From Pararhizobium polonicum (GTDB taxonomy: Bacteria; Pseudomonadota; Alphaproteobacteria; Rhizobiales; Rhizobiaceae): 64,000 nt of DNA. The position numbers and the translations under genes are program-made. The notes below the pieces were generated by a model. It saw only the letters and a list, made by a program, of their open reading frames with translations. It did not search any database and had not been told where the DNA came from. The stretch covers positions 496,001-560,000 of the forward strand of contig NZ_LGLV01000004.1 of NCBI RefSeq assembly GCF_001687365.1, read 5' to 3'. Position 1 is the first letter of the stretch; every line of letters begins with the position of its first letter. Below, piece after piece: positions 44,006-53,121 of the stretch.

Positions 44006-45472
44006 TCAGTCCTTTTCCATCGCGTCGAGCGTCGCGGCCAGCCGCTTGTCTTCGTTGAAGTAGCGGGCGCGCTCCCAGAAGTGCGGCCGGCCGATGCCCG
44101 TCGATTTGTGCCGGCCGATGATCTTGCCGTTGGCGTCCTCGCCGTCCATTTCATATCGCATCAGGTCCTGGGTGATGATCACGTCACCTTCCATGCCGAT
44201 CACCTCGGTGATGTGGGTGATGCGGCGCGAGCCGTCACGCAGACGGGTGGCCTGAATGATGATATCGATCGAGCCTGAGATGATTTCGCGCACGGTCTTG
44301 GCGGGCAGCGAATAGCCGCCCATGGCGATCATCGATTCCATGCGGCTGAGGCATTCGCGCGGCGTATTGGCATGGATGGTGCCCATCGAGCCGTCGTGAC
44401 CGGTGTTCATCGCCTGCAAAAGGTCGAAAACCTCCGGTCCGCGCACTTCGCCGACGATGATGCGTTCGGGCCGCATACGCAGGCAGTTCTTGATGAGATC
44501 GCGCATGGTGATCTCGCCCTCGCCCTCAATGTTCGGCGGGCGGGTTTCGAGGCGAACCACATGCGGCTGCTGCAGCTGCAGTTCGGCCGTATCCTCGCAG
44601 GTGATGACGCGTTCTTCCAGATCGATATAGCCGGTCAGGCAGTTCAAAAGCGTGGTCTTGCCGGAGCCGGTACCGCCGGAGATGACGATATTGCAGCGGA
44701 CGCGGCCGATGATCTGGAGAAGAACAGCACCTTCCGGCGTGATCGCACCGAACTTGACCAGCTGGTCGAGCTTCAGCTTGTCCTTCTTGAACTTACGAAT
44801 GGTGAGCGCCGTACCGTCGATGGCCAGCGGCGGCGCAATGACGTTGACGCGGCTGCCATCGGGAAGACGCGCGTCGCAGATCGGGCTGGATTCATCGACG
44901 CGGCGGCCGACCTGCGACACGATGCGCTGGCAGATCGACAGAAGCTGGGCGTTGTCGCGGAAGCGGACCTCGGATTCGATGGTCTTGCCGTTGACTTCGA
45001 TGAAGGTCTGTCCGGCGCCATTGACCATGATGTCGGCAATATCGTCGCGTGCAAGCAGCGGCTCCAGCGGACCATAGCCAAGCACGTCGTTACAGATGTC
45101 CTCCAGCAGTTCTTCCTGCTCGGAGATCGACATCGCGAAATTCTTGATCGTGATGATATCGTTGACGATGTCGCGGATTTCCTCGCGCGCGCTCTCCGTG
45201 TCGAGCTTGGCGAGTTGGGAGAGATCGATCGTGTCGATCAGTGCCGAAAACACCTGGCTCTTGGTGTCGTAATAGTCTTCGGTCCGAACCGCCTTTTTAC
45301 GAACGGGCGGTGGAGACGCCTGTCCACGGGTGACAGGGATCGTTTCGCGAGCGGGTTCGGCAAGAACGGGTGCAGCCGGTCGCTCGGCGACAGCCACCGG
45401 CATGATCGCGTGCACAGGAGGGCTGATCGTGCCGCCCTTTCCGAAGCCTTCGTTTCCTCGTTTACCAAACAT
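44006..45472 (-). CDS. cpaF: Tad pilus assembly ATPase CpaF/TadA
   Basis: The hexameric secretion ATPase that powers Flp pilus extension and probably retraction. It has 488 residues: a flexible Pro-rich N-terminus, an N-terminal domain with [18 protein letters not shown] and [18 protein letters not shown], and a RecA-like domain with Walker [16 protein letters not shown] (~270), an Asp box, and Walker B/His box ([20 protein letters not shown], then [20 protein letters not shown]). It is placed between cpaE and tadB, the usual order. Confidence 0.96.
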   Translation of the reverse strand: MFGKRGNEGFGKGGTISPPVHAIMPVAVAERPAAPVLAEPARETIPVTRGQASPPPVRKKAVRTEDYYDTKSQVFSALIDTIDLSQLAKLDTESAREEIRDIVNDIITIKNFAMSISEQEELLEDICNDVLGYGPLEPLLARDDIADIMVNGAGQTFIEVNGKTIESEVRFRDNAQLLSICQRIVSQVGRRVDESSPICDARLPDGSRVNVIAPPLAIDGTALTIRKFKKDKLKLDQLVKFGAITPEGAVLLQIIGRVRCNIVISGGTGSGKTTLLNCLTGYIDLEERVITCEDTAELQLQQPHVVRLETRPPNIEGEGEITMRDLIKNCLRMRPERIIVGEVRGPEVFDLLQAMNTGHDGSMGTIHANTPRECLSRMESMIAMGGYSLPAKTVREIISGSIDIIIQATRLRDGSRRITHITEVIGMEGDVIITQDLMRYEMDGEDANGKIIGRHKSTGIGRPHFWERARYFNEDKRLAATLDAMEKD

Positions 45473-45503
45473 GCGCTCAATCCGGTTTTCGTTTGACTGT
45501 CAA

Positions 45504-46793
45504 TTACTTGCGTCCGAGCATTCCGAGCATCTTGCCAAGTCCGCCCTTCTTGGCCTTCTTGGCCGTCACCCTGCCCGTCACCAGATGGGCGAGCTGTGAG
45601 AAGGTCTCGGCCGTCGGCGCTTTCTTGTCGATCTCGGCGATCATCCGGCCGCTGTTGGCAGCATTTCCAAACAGCACGGCATCGAACGGAATGATCGCAA
45701 CCGGCTCGATCTCAAGCGAATCGCAGAAGTCGGCCGGCGATATTTCCGGGCGTTTCGGCATGCCGACCTGATTCAGCACCAGATGCGGCATCTTGTCGTT
45801 CGGCCGGATTTTCTTCAGCGAGTCCAAAAGGTTCTTGGCATTGCGCAGATTGGCAAGATCGGGGACGGCGGTGATCACGACCTCGTCGGCCTCCGCCAGT
45901 ACCGTGCGCGTCCAGTCCGCCCATAGATGCGGCACGTCGAGCACCGATACAGGCGCGTTGCGCAGCAGAATTTCCATCAGCGGCTGGAACGCCGCCGCAT
46001 CGAAATCATAGGGCCGGTCGAGCATGGAGGGCGCCGCAAGCAACGACAGATGCTCCGAGCACTTGGTCAAAAGACGGTCGAGGAAGACTTCGTCGAGGCG
46101 TTCGGGCGAAAAAACCGCTTCGGAAATGCCCTGCGGCGGATCCTGGTCGAAATTGATATTGGCCGTACCATAGGGCAGATCGAGATCGGCAAGCACCACC
46201 TCGGTCGAAAACAGATTGGAAATGCCCCAGGCGCAATTGTGGGCCAGCGTCGAGGAACCAACGCCACCCTTGGCGCCGATGAACGCGATGCTGCGGCCCA
46301 GCGGCTCGGCTTCCGGATCGACGAAGATGGCGGCGATGGCGCTCAGGACATCGGGCATGGCGACCGGAGCGACGATATATTCGGAAATCCCGTTGCGGAT
46401 CAGGTCGCGATAGAGCGGGATATCGTTGTAACGGCCGATGATGATGACTTTGGTGCTGGGGTCGCAGACCGCCGCCAGCGGAGCGAGCTCTTCCATCAGC
46501 AGGCGGGGCTCGGTGGCCGTTTCCAGAATGATCAGGTTGGGCGTCGGCGTCGTCGAGAACATGCTGGCGGCGGCGGCAATGGTGCCGCGGTTGATCCGCA
46601 GCGTCACCTTCGTCATCCGCCGGTCTTGGCCGCAACGCTCCATAACCCGCAGCAACCCTTCCGTTTCGCAGAAGGCATGCACGGAAATCCGCGGAAGCGG
46701 CCGCAAATGATCGATATCATTCGAGCGGATCGCATCGTTGACGGTGTCCGGTTCGCCGGCGCCGGTCTCGATCTTGTAGTCAATCGTGCTCAT
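45504..46793 (-). CDS. cpaE: CpaE/TadZ pilus localisation protein (ParA/MinD-like)
   Basis: A 429-residue protein with an N-terminal receiver-like domain (~60-160) and a MinD/ParA-like ATPase domain. In other bacteria it positions the Tad machinery at the cell pole. The deviant Walker A reads FIGAKGGVGSSTLAHN: the signature lysine after GGVG is replaced by Ser, as in many TadZ/CpaE proteins, while the upstream Lys is kept. The switch regions ADLDLPYGTANINFDQ and SVLDVPHLWADWTR are visible. The C-terminus is basic (KKAKKGGLGKMLGMLGRK), possibly a membrane contact. Confidence 0.94.
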   Translation of the reverse strand: MSTIDYKIETGAGEPDTVNDAIRSNDIDHLRPLPRISVHAFCETEGLLRVMERCGQDRRMTKVTLRINRGTIAAAASMFSTTPTPNLIILETATEPRLLMEELAPLAAVCDPSTKVIIIGRYNDIPLYRDLIRNGISEYIVAPVAMPDVLSAIAAIFVDPEAEPLGRSIAFIGAKGGVGSSTLAHNCAWGISNLFSTEVVLADLDLPYGTANINFDQDPPQGISEAVFSPERLDEVFLDRLLTKCSEHLSLLAAPSMLDRPYDFDAAAFQPLMEILLRNAPVSVLDVPHLWADWTRTVLAEADEVVITAVPDLANLRNAKNLLDSLKKIRPNDKMPHLVLNQVGMPKRPEISPADFCDSLEIEPVAIIPFDAVLFGNAANSGRMIAEIDKKAPTAETFSQLAHLVTGRVTAKKAKKGGLGKMLGMLGRK

Positions 46794-46846
46794 GGTGCTA
46801 TCCCGTCAAGCTGCCCGAATTGGTCATTGCCGCCAATGATGCGCGT

Positions 46847-47578
46847 CTAGTCTTCACCGGTCGAAATACCGCGATAGTCCTTGATCACCTGACCGCGCCG
46901 GACGGCATCGATCGGCGACATGGCGCGCGGACCGATCAGATCCATCGGATTGGCGACCTGTGCGGCAAGGTTGGCCTGGCTGGCGCAACCGAAATTCTCG
47001 TAATTGCGATTCTCGACCGTATTGCTGACAAGGTCCTTCGGCCAGTTGCCGCAAGGGGCCGTCGTCGCAGTCACGGCGGTATATGTCAGCCGGATCGGCG
47101 CCGCGTCGCCCTGCGGGCTCGCCTGGTAGCTAACCTCGACGAGGCGCGTCGCCGGGATTCCGGTCCCAACCAGTACACCGCGAATTTCCTTGCGCAGCAT
47201 GGACGCTGCCTGGGCGTTGGCCGAACCGCTCGGCACCAGAATCTGGATCGTGCCCGTCGCGGAATCGTTGTAGGCCGATGCAAACCCGCGGATGACGTCA
47301 CGCGCGCCCTTTGTCAGGTGCCGATCGCTCGATGCGACCGGCACATCGATCGCATGTTCCGCTTCGGCAATCACGATCGGATGGCGGGTGCGGTAGTCGT
47401 CCGGCAAGGCGCCGGTCGACATGCCGTCCCGATTGGCGCAGCCGGCAAGGCTCGTGCCAGCCACCAGCAGGACGCCGATCGCCAGGGTGCGTGCGAGACG
47501 AACCGGACCGGTCAAGGTGTTTGGCCACATGGTCGAATGCCTCTTGAGATTGCGGTTCAGGATGATCTTGGTTGCCAT
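46847..47578 (-). CDS. cpaD: CpaD/TadD-type pilus lipoprotein CpaD
   Basis: A 243-residue outer-membrane lipoprotein of the CpaD family, thought to help secretin function. The signal peptide ends in a lipobox (LLVAGTSLAGCANRDG). The mature part has the family's SRDRHLT-like segment (SSDRHLTKGARDVIRGFASA), a region with LTYTAVTATTAPCGNWPKDL and ASQANLAAQVANPMDL. The first ATG (47578) lies 12 bp after the cpaC stop, suggesting coupling; an in-frame ATG at 47530 with GAGG upstream would give a more standard signal peptide. Confidence 0.9.
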   Translation of the reverse strand: MATKIILNRNLKRHSTMWPNTLTGPVRLARTLAIGVLLVAGTSLAGCANRDGMSTGALPDDYRTRHPIVIAEAEHAIDVPVASSDRHLTKGARDVIRGFASAYNDSATGTIQILVPSGSANAQAASMLRKEIRGVLVGTGIPATRLVEVSYQASPQGDAAPIRLTYTAVTATTAPCGNWPKDLVSNTVENRNYENFGCASQANLAAQVANPMDLIGPRAMSPIDAVRRGQVIKDYRGISTGED

Positions 47579-47590
47579 GTCCGTTCCCGC

Positions 47591-49138
47591 CTATTTGTAG
47601 ATGAAGCCGACATTGCCGTGATACTGCCCAGCGGGCGCGGCCTGACGGTTGCCATAGATGCGATTGACCTCGCCAAGGAAGAAGCTGGAAAGATCGTTGG
47701 CAGCGTTGAAATTATCATCCGGGCGCGACAGGGCGGCGCGCGCCACCGGCTGCACCAGATAAGGCGTCGCGATGATGACAAGTTCGGTCTCGTTGCGGAC
47801 AAAATCCTTGGACCGGAACAGGGCGCCGAAAACCGGGATTTTCGACACGCCGGGGACACCCGACATCGCCTGGCGGATATTGTCCTGAACCAGACCGCCG
47901 ATCACAATGGAGCCGCCGGAGGGAAGCTCGATGCTGGTCGATGCCTTGCGGCGGCGGATCGACATATAGGTCTGCCCCGGAGCACCGATCCGCAGAGCGC
48001 CGGCGTTGCCGCTGACATTGGAGCCTTCGAATGTCGGCTCGGACACTTCGGTGGCGATCTCCAGGCTAATTCGGCCGGGGCCGAGAACGACTGGTGTGAA
48101 GTCGAGGCCGATGCCGTATTCCACCGTTTCGGTCTCGCGTGACAGGGTCCCATCGTCGCCAATCTCCTGGCTGGATGGAAGACGATATTCACCACCGACG
48201 GAGAAACTGGCCTTCTTGCCGGAAATGGCCGTGAGACTGGGTTCCGCGAGCGTGCGCATCACGCCAGCTTGCTCCATGGCATTGATATAGTTCGATATGC
48301 CGGTCGAACCGATCGAAGAGGTGATGACCGAAGAGAACGGGTTGACGGCGCTGCCAAGGTTGGCCGGGTTGGAGAAAAGAATGTTGTCATTCCCCTTGGA
48401 GATCGAGCCGCTGAAGCCGAGCTGTTTGAGCACCTGGCGCGAGACTTCAGCCACGGTCACCTTGAGCATCACCTGATCTTCGCCATCGATCCTCAAAAGA
48501 TTGACGATCTGGGATTGCTGGCGGGTTTCTGCAAAAATATCTGCGGTGCTGCCGGCATTGCCTTCTGCTGTGATGTTGCGGGTTGTCGCTTCACCGCCCT
48601 TGATAAAGGCCCGCGCGAGCTCTTCGACGCGGGTCGAATCGAGTGGCGTGCGAACCGTACCGGTCAGGACGATGTTGTCCGAGATGATTTCGACATTGAT
48701 ATCGGAATCCGGCAGGAACCGCCGCAAATTGGCTTGCAGACCAGCGACATCACGCTCGATCTCCAGATCGAGACTGACGATTTCCTCGCCGTTCGGCCCG
48801 AAGACGAAGATATTCGTTTGCCCGACGGTTTTGCCAAAGAGATAGATGCGCCGCGAGGTGCGGGTCACGGCATCGGCCAGGCTCGGGTCGGCAACCAGAA
48901 TGTCATGGGCATCGGCCGGAAGGTCGACAACGATCGCCTTGTTCAGCCCCAGCTTGATGGTCTTTTTCACGCCCGGCCCGCTATCGACGATGCGCACCAC
49001 CGATTCAGACGCCGCCTCTGCGGTAAAAGCCTGTCCGGGCATGTCGGAAAAGGCCAAGCAGAAGGCCAATCCGATTACGACAGAGCTACGAAATTTGTTT
49101 CCGATCCGGTTCACGTTTCGCTCCCGCTCACACATCAT
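47591..49138 (-). CDS. cpaC: Tad pilus outer-membrane secretin CpaC/RcpA
   Basis: The ring-forming outer-membrane channel through which the Flp pilus passes. It has 515 residues: signal peptide (VVIGLAFCLAFSDMPGQAFT), the pilus-specific N-terminal domain (KTIKLGLNKAIVVDLPADAH, GKTVGQTNIFVFGPNGEEIV), a BON-like domain, and the C-terminal secretin domain ending in SGGSIVIGGLVQDNIRQAMS and VPGVSKIPVFGALFRS, the classic secretin signature. Start and stop of cpaB and cpaC overlap (ATGA), so the two are translationally coupled. Confidence 0.96.
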   Translation of the reverse strand: MMCERERNVNRIGNKFRSSVVIGLAFCLAFSDMPGQAFTAEAASESVVRIVDSGPGVKKTIKLGLNKAIVVDLPADAHDILVADPSLADAVTRTSRRIYLFGKTVGQTNIFVFGPNGEEIVSLDLEIERDVAGLQANLRRFLPDSDINVEIISDNIVLTGTVRTPLDSTRVEELARAFIKGGEATTRNITAEGNAGSTADIFAETRQQSQIVNLLRIDGEDQVMLKVTVAEVSRQVLKQLGFSGSISKGNDNILFSNPANLGSAVNPFSSVITSSIGSTGISNYINAMEQAGVMRTLAEPSLTAISGKKASFSVGGEYRLPSSQEIGDDGTLSRETETVEYGIGLDFTPVVLGPGRISLEIATEVSEPTFEGSNVSGNAGALRIGAPGQTYMSIRRRKASTSIELPSGGSIVIGGLVQDNIRQAMSGVPGVSKIPVFGALFRSKDFVRNETELVIIATPYLVQPVARAALSRPDDNFNAANDLSSFFLGEVNRIYGNRQAAPAGQYHGNVGFIYK

Positions 49139-49950
49139 TTCGCCAGGCTCATGGTAGAGCCCTCATTGCTCGGGACGATGGAGCCCGATTTGATCACCTG
49201 AATGGAGGGCCTCCCATCGCCGCTGAGCAGATAGTCTGCTGCGATCGTATCCGGCTCCTGCGCGTCGGCAACGCTGCGCAGTGCCAGCGACAGGCGTTCG
49301 GCCATCTGCTGGGCCACTGTCATGACTTTCGACTGGTCCGGCGTCAGCTCCAGCGTCGCGGTGGTTCCGACCACCGACTTGGATCCATCGTCCTTTTCCT
49401 CGACCTGCTGATCGATGGCGAGGACGCGAACATTGCTGAGAACTGTTTCGGTGAGGAAGGAACCACCATCGGCCTTGCGCACCATGATCACATCGACACG
49501 GTCATTCGGCAGGATGAAACCGCCAGCGCCGGTGGCGACGGTAATTTCCGTGGCGACGGCGCGCTTGCCGGCCGGAAGCAGCGAGGACATGATCCGGCTC
49601 GAGGAATCGGCAATCTTCTCCTGGCGCACGGGTTCGCCATTGAAAATCGGCAGGCGCACGACCACGCCCTGAAGATCCGTCACCGCGTTCGGACGCACCT
49701 CCTCGGTGATCAATCCATCGACGATGCCGTCCTTCGGCCAGGAAATCCAGTGGATGGAATCCGGATTGAGCCTTGAACCGACAGGCAGGCTCTTGCTGGC
49801 AACCAGAACATTGACGGTCGGTTCGCGTTCGATGACCGGCTCGGCAGTGCTGACAACGGTCTTGCCGCTGGTCAGCTTGAGTGCCAGGAATCCAGCCAGC
49901 CCCGCCGACACGACGGCGACTGCCAGAATAATAACACGCACCGGTTTCAT
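49135..49950 (-). CDS. cpaB: Tad pilus assembly protein CpaB/RcpC
   Basis: A 271-residue periplasmic protein, thought to bridge the secretin and the inner-membrane complex and to bind peptidoglycan. An N-terminal anchor (VIILAVAVVSAGLAGFLALK) is followed by a SAF domain (VLVASKSLPVGSRLNPDSIH) and the RcpC domain (AVATEITVATGAGGFILPND, RVDVIMV). It lies downstream of cpaA by about 180 bp and overlaps cpaC by 4 bp. Confidence 0.95.
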   Translation of the reverse strand: MKPVRVIILAVAVVSAGLAGFLALKLTSGKTVVSTAEPVIEREPTVNVLVASKSLPVGSRLNPDSIHWISWPKDGIVDGLITEEVRPNAVTDLQGVVVRLPIFNGEPVRQEKIADSSSRIMSSLLPAGKRAVATEITVATGAGGFILPNDRVDVIMVRKADGGSFLTETVLSNVRVLAIDQQVEEKDDGSKSVVGTTATLELTPDQSKVMTVAQQMAERLSLALRSVADAQEPDTIAADYLLSGDGRPSIQVIKSGSIVPSNEGSTMSLAK

Positions 49951-50127
49951 GATCGTTCCCTGCAGCCTGAGAATATGCTCACCGCAGAATGACCCGGAAT
50001 TGGTGTAATTATAGTTAACGGACAGCTTACATTCGTGGTTAACAAATGATTGAGCAATAAAGCCACAACCAGAACGCGGTTCGTTGCACTGAGACCGGCG
50101 CTGCCGGGTCAGAATGATGCGAAGCGA

Positions 50128-50640
50128 TTAACGAATCTGCGCGAGTGCGGCCTGCATCAGCGGCGATGCAGGATAGGCGACAAAACCACCGAATGCGATG
50201 GCAATGCCATAGGGGACTTTCTTTGCCGTAAAGAGGAGATGCGGCACGCGAAGTCCGGATGCGAGGATGGTGTTTTCATAACTGCGCAGGGCGAGGATCA
50301 GCAACGTCAGGAGACCGCCGAAGATCGACACATAAAGAAGGAACTCGAACAGCGCGGCGTTGAAACCGAACCACACCGCACTCGCCGTCAGCAATTTCGC
50401 ATCGCCGCCGCCCATGATATTGAGGGCAAACAGCGCAAAGCAGCTGAAGAAGACGATCGCTCCGGCCGCCAGATGCATGCCGATCGCGGTGACACCGAGA
50501 CCTGCCAACGGCGCAACCAGCAGAAAGGCACCGAGCAGAATAATCGAGACCCGGTTCGGGATCGTCATCGTGAACAGATCGGAGAATGCCGCAAAGGCCA
50601 GGCAAAGCGGGAAGATAACAAAAATGGCTGCCTCGATCAT
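50128..50640 (-). CDS. cpaA: Prepilin peptidase CpaA/TadV
   Basis: A 170-residue membrane aspartyl protease that cleaves the leader of Flp prepilin and possibly of TadE-type minor pilins. It is a minimal A24 peptidase without the N-methylase domain. The two catalytic Asp are in AFSDLFTMTIPNR (near residue 20) and in IMGGGDAKLLTA (GxGD-type motif). Hydrophobic segments cover most of the length. The start at 50640 has GGAGGG 9 nt upstream; an upstream in-frame ATG at 50697 is unlikely. It follows flp, separated by a terminator. Confidence 0.93.
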   Translation of the reverse strand: MIEAAIFVIFPLCLAFAAFSDLFTMTIPNRVSIILLGAFLLVAPLAGLGVTAIGMHLAAGAIVFFSCFALFALNIMGGGDAKLLTASAVWFGFNAALFEFLLYVSIFGGLLTLLILALRSYENTILASGLRVPHLLFTAKKVPYGIAIAFGGFVAYPASPLMQAALAQIR

Positions 50641-50747
50641 GCTTCGACACCCTCCGGCCCGGACAGAATCACTGTTCCATCTCATGTTACACAGCAAAGC
50701 ATTTAGGATTTAACAATCCAACGGCTAAGCCCCTACTCGATTAAATG

Positions 50748-50774
50748 AAAAAGCCGCCCCAACGGGCGGCTTTC
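50748..50774 (-). terminator. Intrinsic terminator after flp
   Basis: On the minus strand GCCGCCC and GGGCGGC form a 7-bp stem with a 4-nt loop, followed by TTTTT. It lies 22 bp after the flp stop and before cpaA. Partial termination here would give much more pilin mRNA than machinery mRNA, as is common in Tad loci. Confidence 0.9.
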
Positions 50775-50795
50775 AACGTCAAACTCAGAAGCTTA

Positions 50796-50972
50796 TTACT
50801 TGCCAGCGTCCTTGAGCGTGGTACCGAGTTCTGTGAACTTGGCGTCGAGCGCGCTGCCGAGGGCCGTTGCGCCGGTGATCAGGGCGACGGAGATGAGGGC
50901 GGCGATCAGGCCGTATTCGATCGCGGTCGCGCCGGATTCATCCTTCATGAAACGTGCGAAAATCTTGGTCAT
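50796..50972 (-). CDS. flp: Flp/PilA-type pilin, 58 aa
   Basis: The major pilin subunit of the Tad (type IVc) pilus. The translated protein is MTKIFARFMKDESG then ATAIEYGLIAALISVALITG, a hydrophobic helix, then ATALGSALDAKFTELG and a short tail TTLKDAGK. Processing by CpaA is expected after Gly14, leaving Glu at +5 followed by Tyr, the Flp hallmark. AGGAG stands 7 nt before the ATG. It is followed by a strong terminator and heads the cpa genes on the minus strand. Across the 255-bp upstream gap is the divergent secretin-N-like gene. Confidence 0.96.
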   Translation of the reverse strand: MTKIFARFMKDESGATAIEYGLIAALISVALITGATALGSALDAKFTELGTTLKDAGK

Positions 50973-51084
50973 ATCATTTCTCCTACTTCACTATCTGTTG
51001 TTCAGCACTTCCGCCAACTGTTATCCGTTGATCGGGTAAGCCAAAGCTACACAGCGCGAATTTCAATCGTCTTAAAGAAAACAG

Positions 51085-51099
51085 TTATCGAAACCTTAA
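51085..51099 (+). promoter_or_regulatory. CtrA-like half-site pair between flp and the divergent pilus gene
   Basis: TTAT-N7-TTAA differs at one position from TTAA-N7-TTAA, about 115-130 bp upstream of the flp start. In Caulobacter, pilA is CtrA-controlled, so a site here would make sense, but a single near-match is weak evidence. Confidence 0.35.
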
Positions 51100-51227
51100 C
51101 GGCGGCGGGCTGTTTTTTTGGTAAACGCGATGCTAGTTTTGCGTGCATTCAGAGCCATCCCAGCACCTTAACCCTTCATTCACCAAAAACGGCGATACTG
51201 GCTTATCCGCATCGTCAGGGAACAGCC

Positions 51228-51653
51228 ATGAATTCGCGAAACACAGCCCCCGGCGCCTGGTTGCTGGCCACGGCCGGCGCAGGCCTTGCCTTGGCCGCTC
51301 TTCTCGCTGCCAGCCCCGTTCAGGCTGACGAAGACATGCTGCGCGTCTATATGGACCATGCGCGCGTTCTCAAGCTCGACCGGCCGGTCAGCAAAGTCAT
51401 TATCGGCAATTCGGATGTGGCCGATGCGACGGTCGCGGATTCAAAGACCATCGTGGTGACCGGACGCAGCTTCGGCACGACCAATATTGTTCTTCTCGAT
51501 ATTGACGGCAATGCCATCGTCGACGAACGCATTCTGGTCTCGATCGACGAAGGCAACACTGTTCGCATTTTCCGCCAGACCAGCCGTTCCGTGCTTTCCT
51601 GTACGCCCAACTGCGAAGTTCATGCCGCGCAAAAGACGGCGGCGAGCGACTAG
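51228..51653 (+). CDS. Stand-alone pilus/secretin N-terminal domain protein
   Basis: A 141-residue periplasmic protein with a signal peptide (WLLATAGAGLALAALLAASP, cleavage likely after QADE or just before). The mature part resembles the N-terminal domain of CpaC: HARVLKLDRPVSKVIIGNSD, then TVADSKTIVVTGRSFGTTNI and VLLDIDGNAIVDERILVSID align with the corresponding CpaC segments. No secretin channel domain follows. Two Cys near the end (SVLSCTPNCEVHAA) could form a disulfide. The start has AGGGAA upstream. It leads the plus-strand run with the TadE-like genes and is divergent from flp; a role next to the secretin is likely but unproven. Confidence 0.88.
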   Translation: MNSRNTAPGAWLLATAGAGLALAALLAASPVQADEDMLRVYMDHARVLKLDRPVSKVIIGNSDVADATVADSKTIVVTGRSFGTTNIVLLDIDGNAIVDERILVSIDEGNTVRIFRQTSRSVLSCTPNCEVHAAQKTAASD

Positions 51654-51829
51654 ACCAGCCAGCCAAGTCAGAGTCCTTGCCTTCAAAGACGTAAGCTTTG
51701 GCACAGTTCGCCAAATCCTTACCGCACCGTAAGCATTTCCATTCAAATCTCCCCTGCTCTTGCATACGAAATATCAACAGTCGCTTTCTAAGTTGCCTCA
51801 TCGTGTGGCGGCCGGGCGGAATGTACCAA

Positions 51830-52453
51830 ATGTTGAAAAGGCAGAATGAGACCCCCGATGGTGGCATGGCCGGCAATGCGGTTTTCCGGCGCGGCAACGG
51901 CTTTCTGCGGCGGCTCATCGGGGACCGCACGGGTGCTGCGGCTCTTGAATTTGCAATATTGGTTCCGGTTTTTCTGATTGCGCTCTTTCCGCCTTTCGAA
52001 ACATTTACGGCCTTCATCGCCGAGCAGGTTTTCGTCAATGCAACCGATACGATGGCCCGCAGGCTTCGAACCGGCGAAGTTGTGTACACATCGGAAGAGC
52101 AATTCAGGCAGGCTTTCTGTGCCGAAATTTCGATCCTGATAACCTGTTCGGCAACAGAGGGTAAAACGGCAAACCGGCTTTTCATCGATGTGCGAAGCGT
52201 TGCCGACTTTTCCGAAGTCCGCGCCGGCATTCCCCGGAAAGGCACAACAGCCGGTTCCGATCTTGATACCAGCGGTTTCAAGTTCGCACCGGGCGGCCCA
52301 AACACGATCAACGTCGTACGAGCCTATTACCGCTGGCCCGTCACGGTCGACTACTACCGTGCCTATACTACCAATTTGCGTCCCGCCGGCAGCAGCATGC
52401 CGAGCGACTATCTTATGGCGGCGACGGCGGTGTTCCGCAGTGAAAGCTACTGA
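51830..52453 (+). CDS. tadE: TadE-like minor pilin (first of two)
   Basis: A 207-residue pseudopilin-like protein. A basic N-terminus (FLRRLIGDRTGAAALEFAIL) precedes a hydrophobic helix (AILVPVFLIALFPPFETFTA); the Glu in GAAALEF at position +5 after a Gly is the TadE processing hallmark. The C-terminal domain is periplasmic, with two Cys. I use ATG 51830, which has GCGGA 9 nt upstream; ATG 51821 is a possible alternative but abuts the purine run. The next TadE-like gene follows 11 bp later. Confidence 0.88.
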   Translation: MLKRQNETPDGGMAGNAVFRRGNGFLRRLIGDRTGAAALEFAILVPVFLIALFPPFETFTAFIAEQVFVNATDTMARRLRTGEVVYTSEEQFRQAFCAEISILITCSATEGKTANRLFIDVRSVADFSEVRAGIPRKGTTAGSDLDTSGFKFAPGGPNTINVVRAYYRWPVTVDYYRAYTTNLRPAGSSMPSDYLMAATAVFRSESY

Positions 52454-52464
52454 GGGAAATTGCC

Positions 52465-53121
52465 ATGAAAGCAACAGTCCATCGCCATATTGCCAAGTTT
52501 TTCGGAAAAGCCGGGATGCTCGAAGCGTTCTGGCGCGACCGGAAGGGCACCGGCGCGATTGAATTCACCATCGTCCTGCCATTGCTGATCGTGGCCTATG
52601 TCGGCGCGTTTGAAATCTCCGCCGGCTTCAACATCGCCCGCAAGGTCGCCCGGGCCGCCAGCACGGTCGCGGATATGACGACCCGCGACGACACCGTGCA
52701 GGTTTCGGCGCTTGACGGTATGCCGGCGGTCGTCAGGGGCATCATCGATCCCTTTGCGCTGTCTGCGGGGTCCAATCTCAAGGTAACCGGCATCAAAATT
52801 ACGGCTCCAGGGGTGGGTGTCGTCGCATGGTCGCGTGGCTGGTCCTGGAAGGAGAACGACAAGCTCGATCCTTCGCAGGGCTACACCTCGTCCATGGTCA
52901 CCACCACGACACCTTACGTAAAAGACTCGACGGTCGCTATTCCCAACGATGTTTCGACCATGAACGCCTTTATCGTTCGCACTGAGCTGACGGTGCCTTA
53001 CACCGTGAAACTGCTGAACTGGAGTTCCGGTACGGCTTCATCGTCATTCAATATTTCCAAGACCTATTATTTGCGCCAGCGCATCGGCGACCACATAACC
53101 TGCAGCGGTTGCGGGACCTAA
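52465..53121 (+). CDS. tadF: TadE/TadF-like minor pilin (second of two)
   Basis: A 218-residue protein of the same design: basic N-terminus (EAFWRDRKGTGAIEFTIVLP), hydrophobic helix (IEFTIVLPLLIVAYVGAFEI), then an extracytoplasmic domain with NAFIVRTELTVPYTVKLLNW. The GTGAIEF sequence gives Glu at +5 after Gly, as for prepilin-peptidase substrates. It ends in a Cys-rich tail (HITCSGCGT). The ribosome binding site GAGGG is well placed. No TadG (vWA-containing) gene follows; deoB is next after 174 bp. Confidence 0.88.
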   Translation: MKATVHRHIAKFFGKAGMLEAFWRDRKGTGAIEFTIVLPLLIVAYVGAFEISAGFNIARKVARAASTVADMTTRDDTVQVSALDGMPAVVRGIIDPFALSAGSNLKVTGIKITAPGVGVVAWSRGWSWKENDKLDPSQGYTSSMVTTTTPYVKDSTVAIPNDVSTMNAFIVRTELTVPYTVKLLNWSSGTASSSFNISKTYYLRQRIGDHITCSGCGT

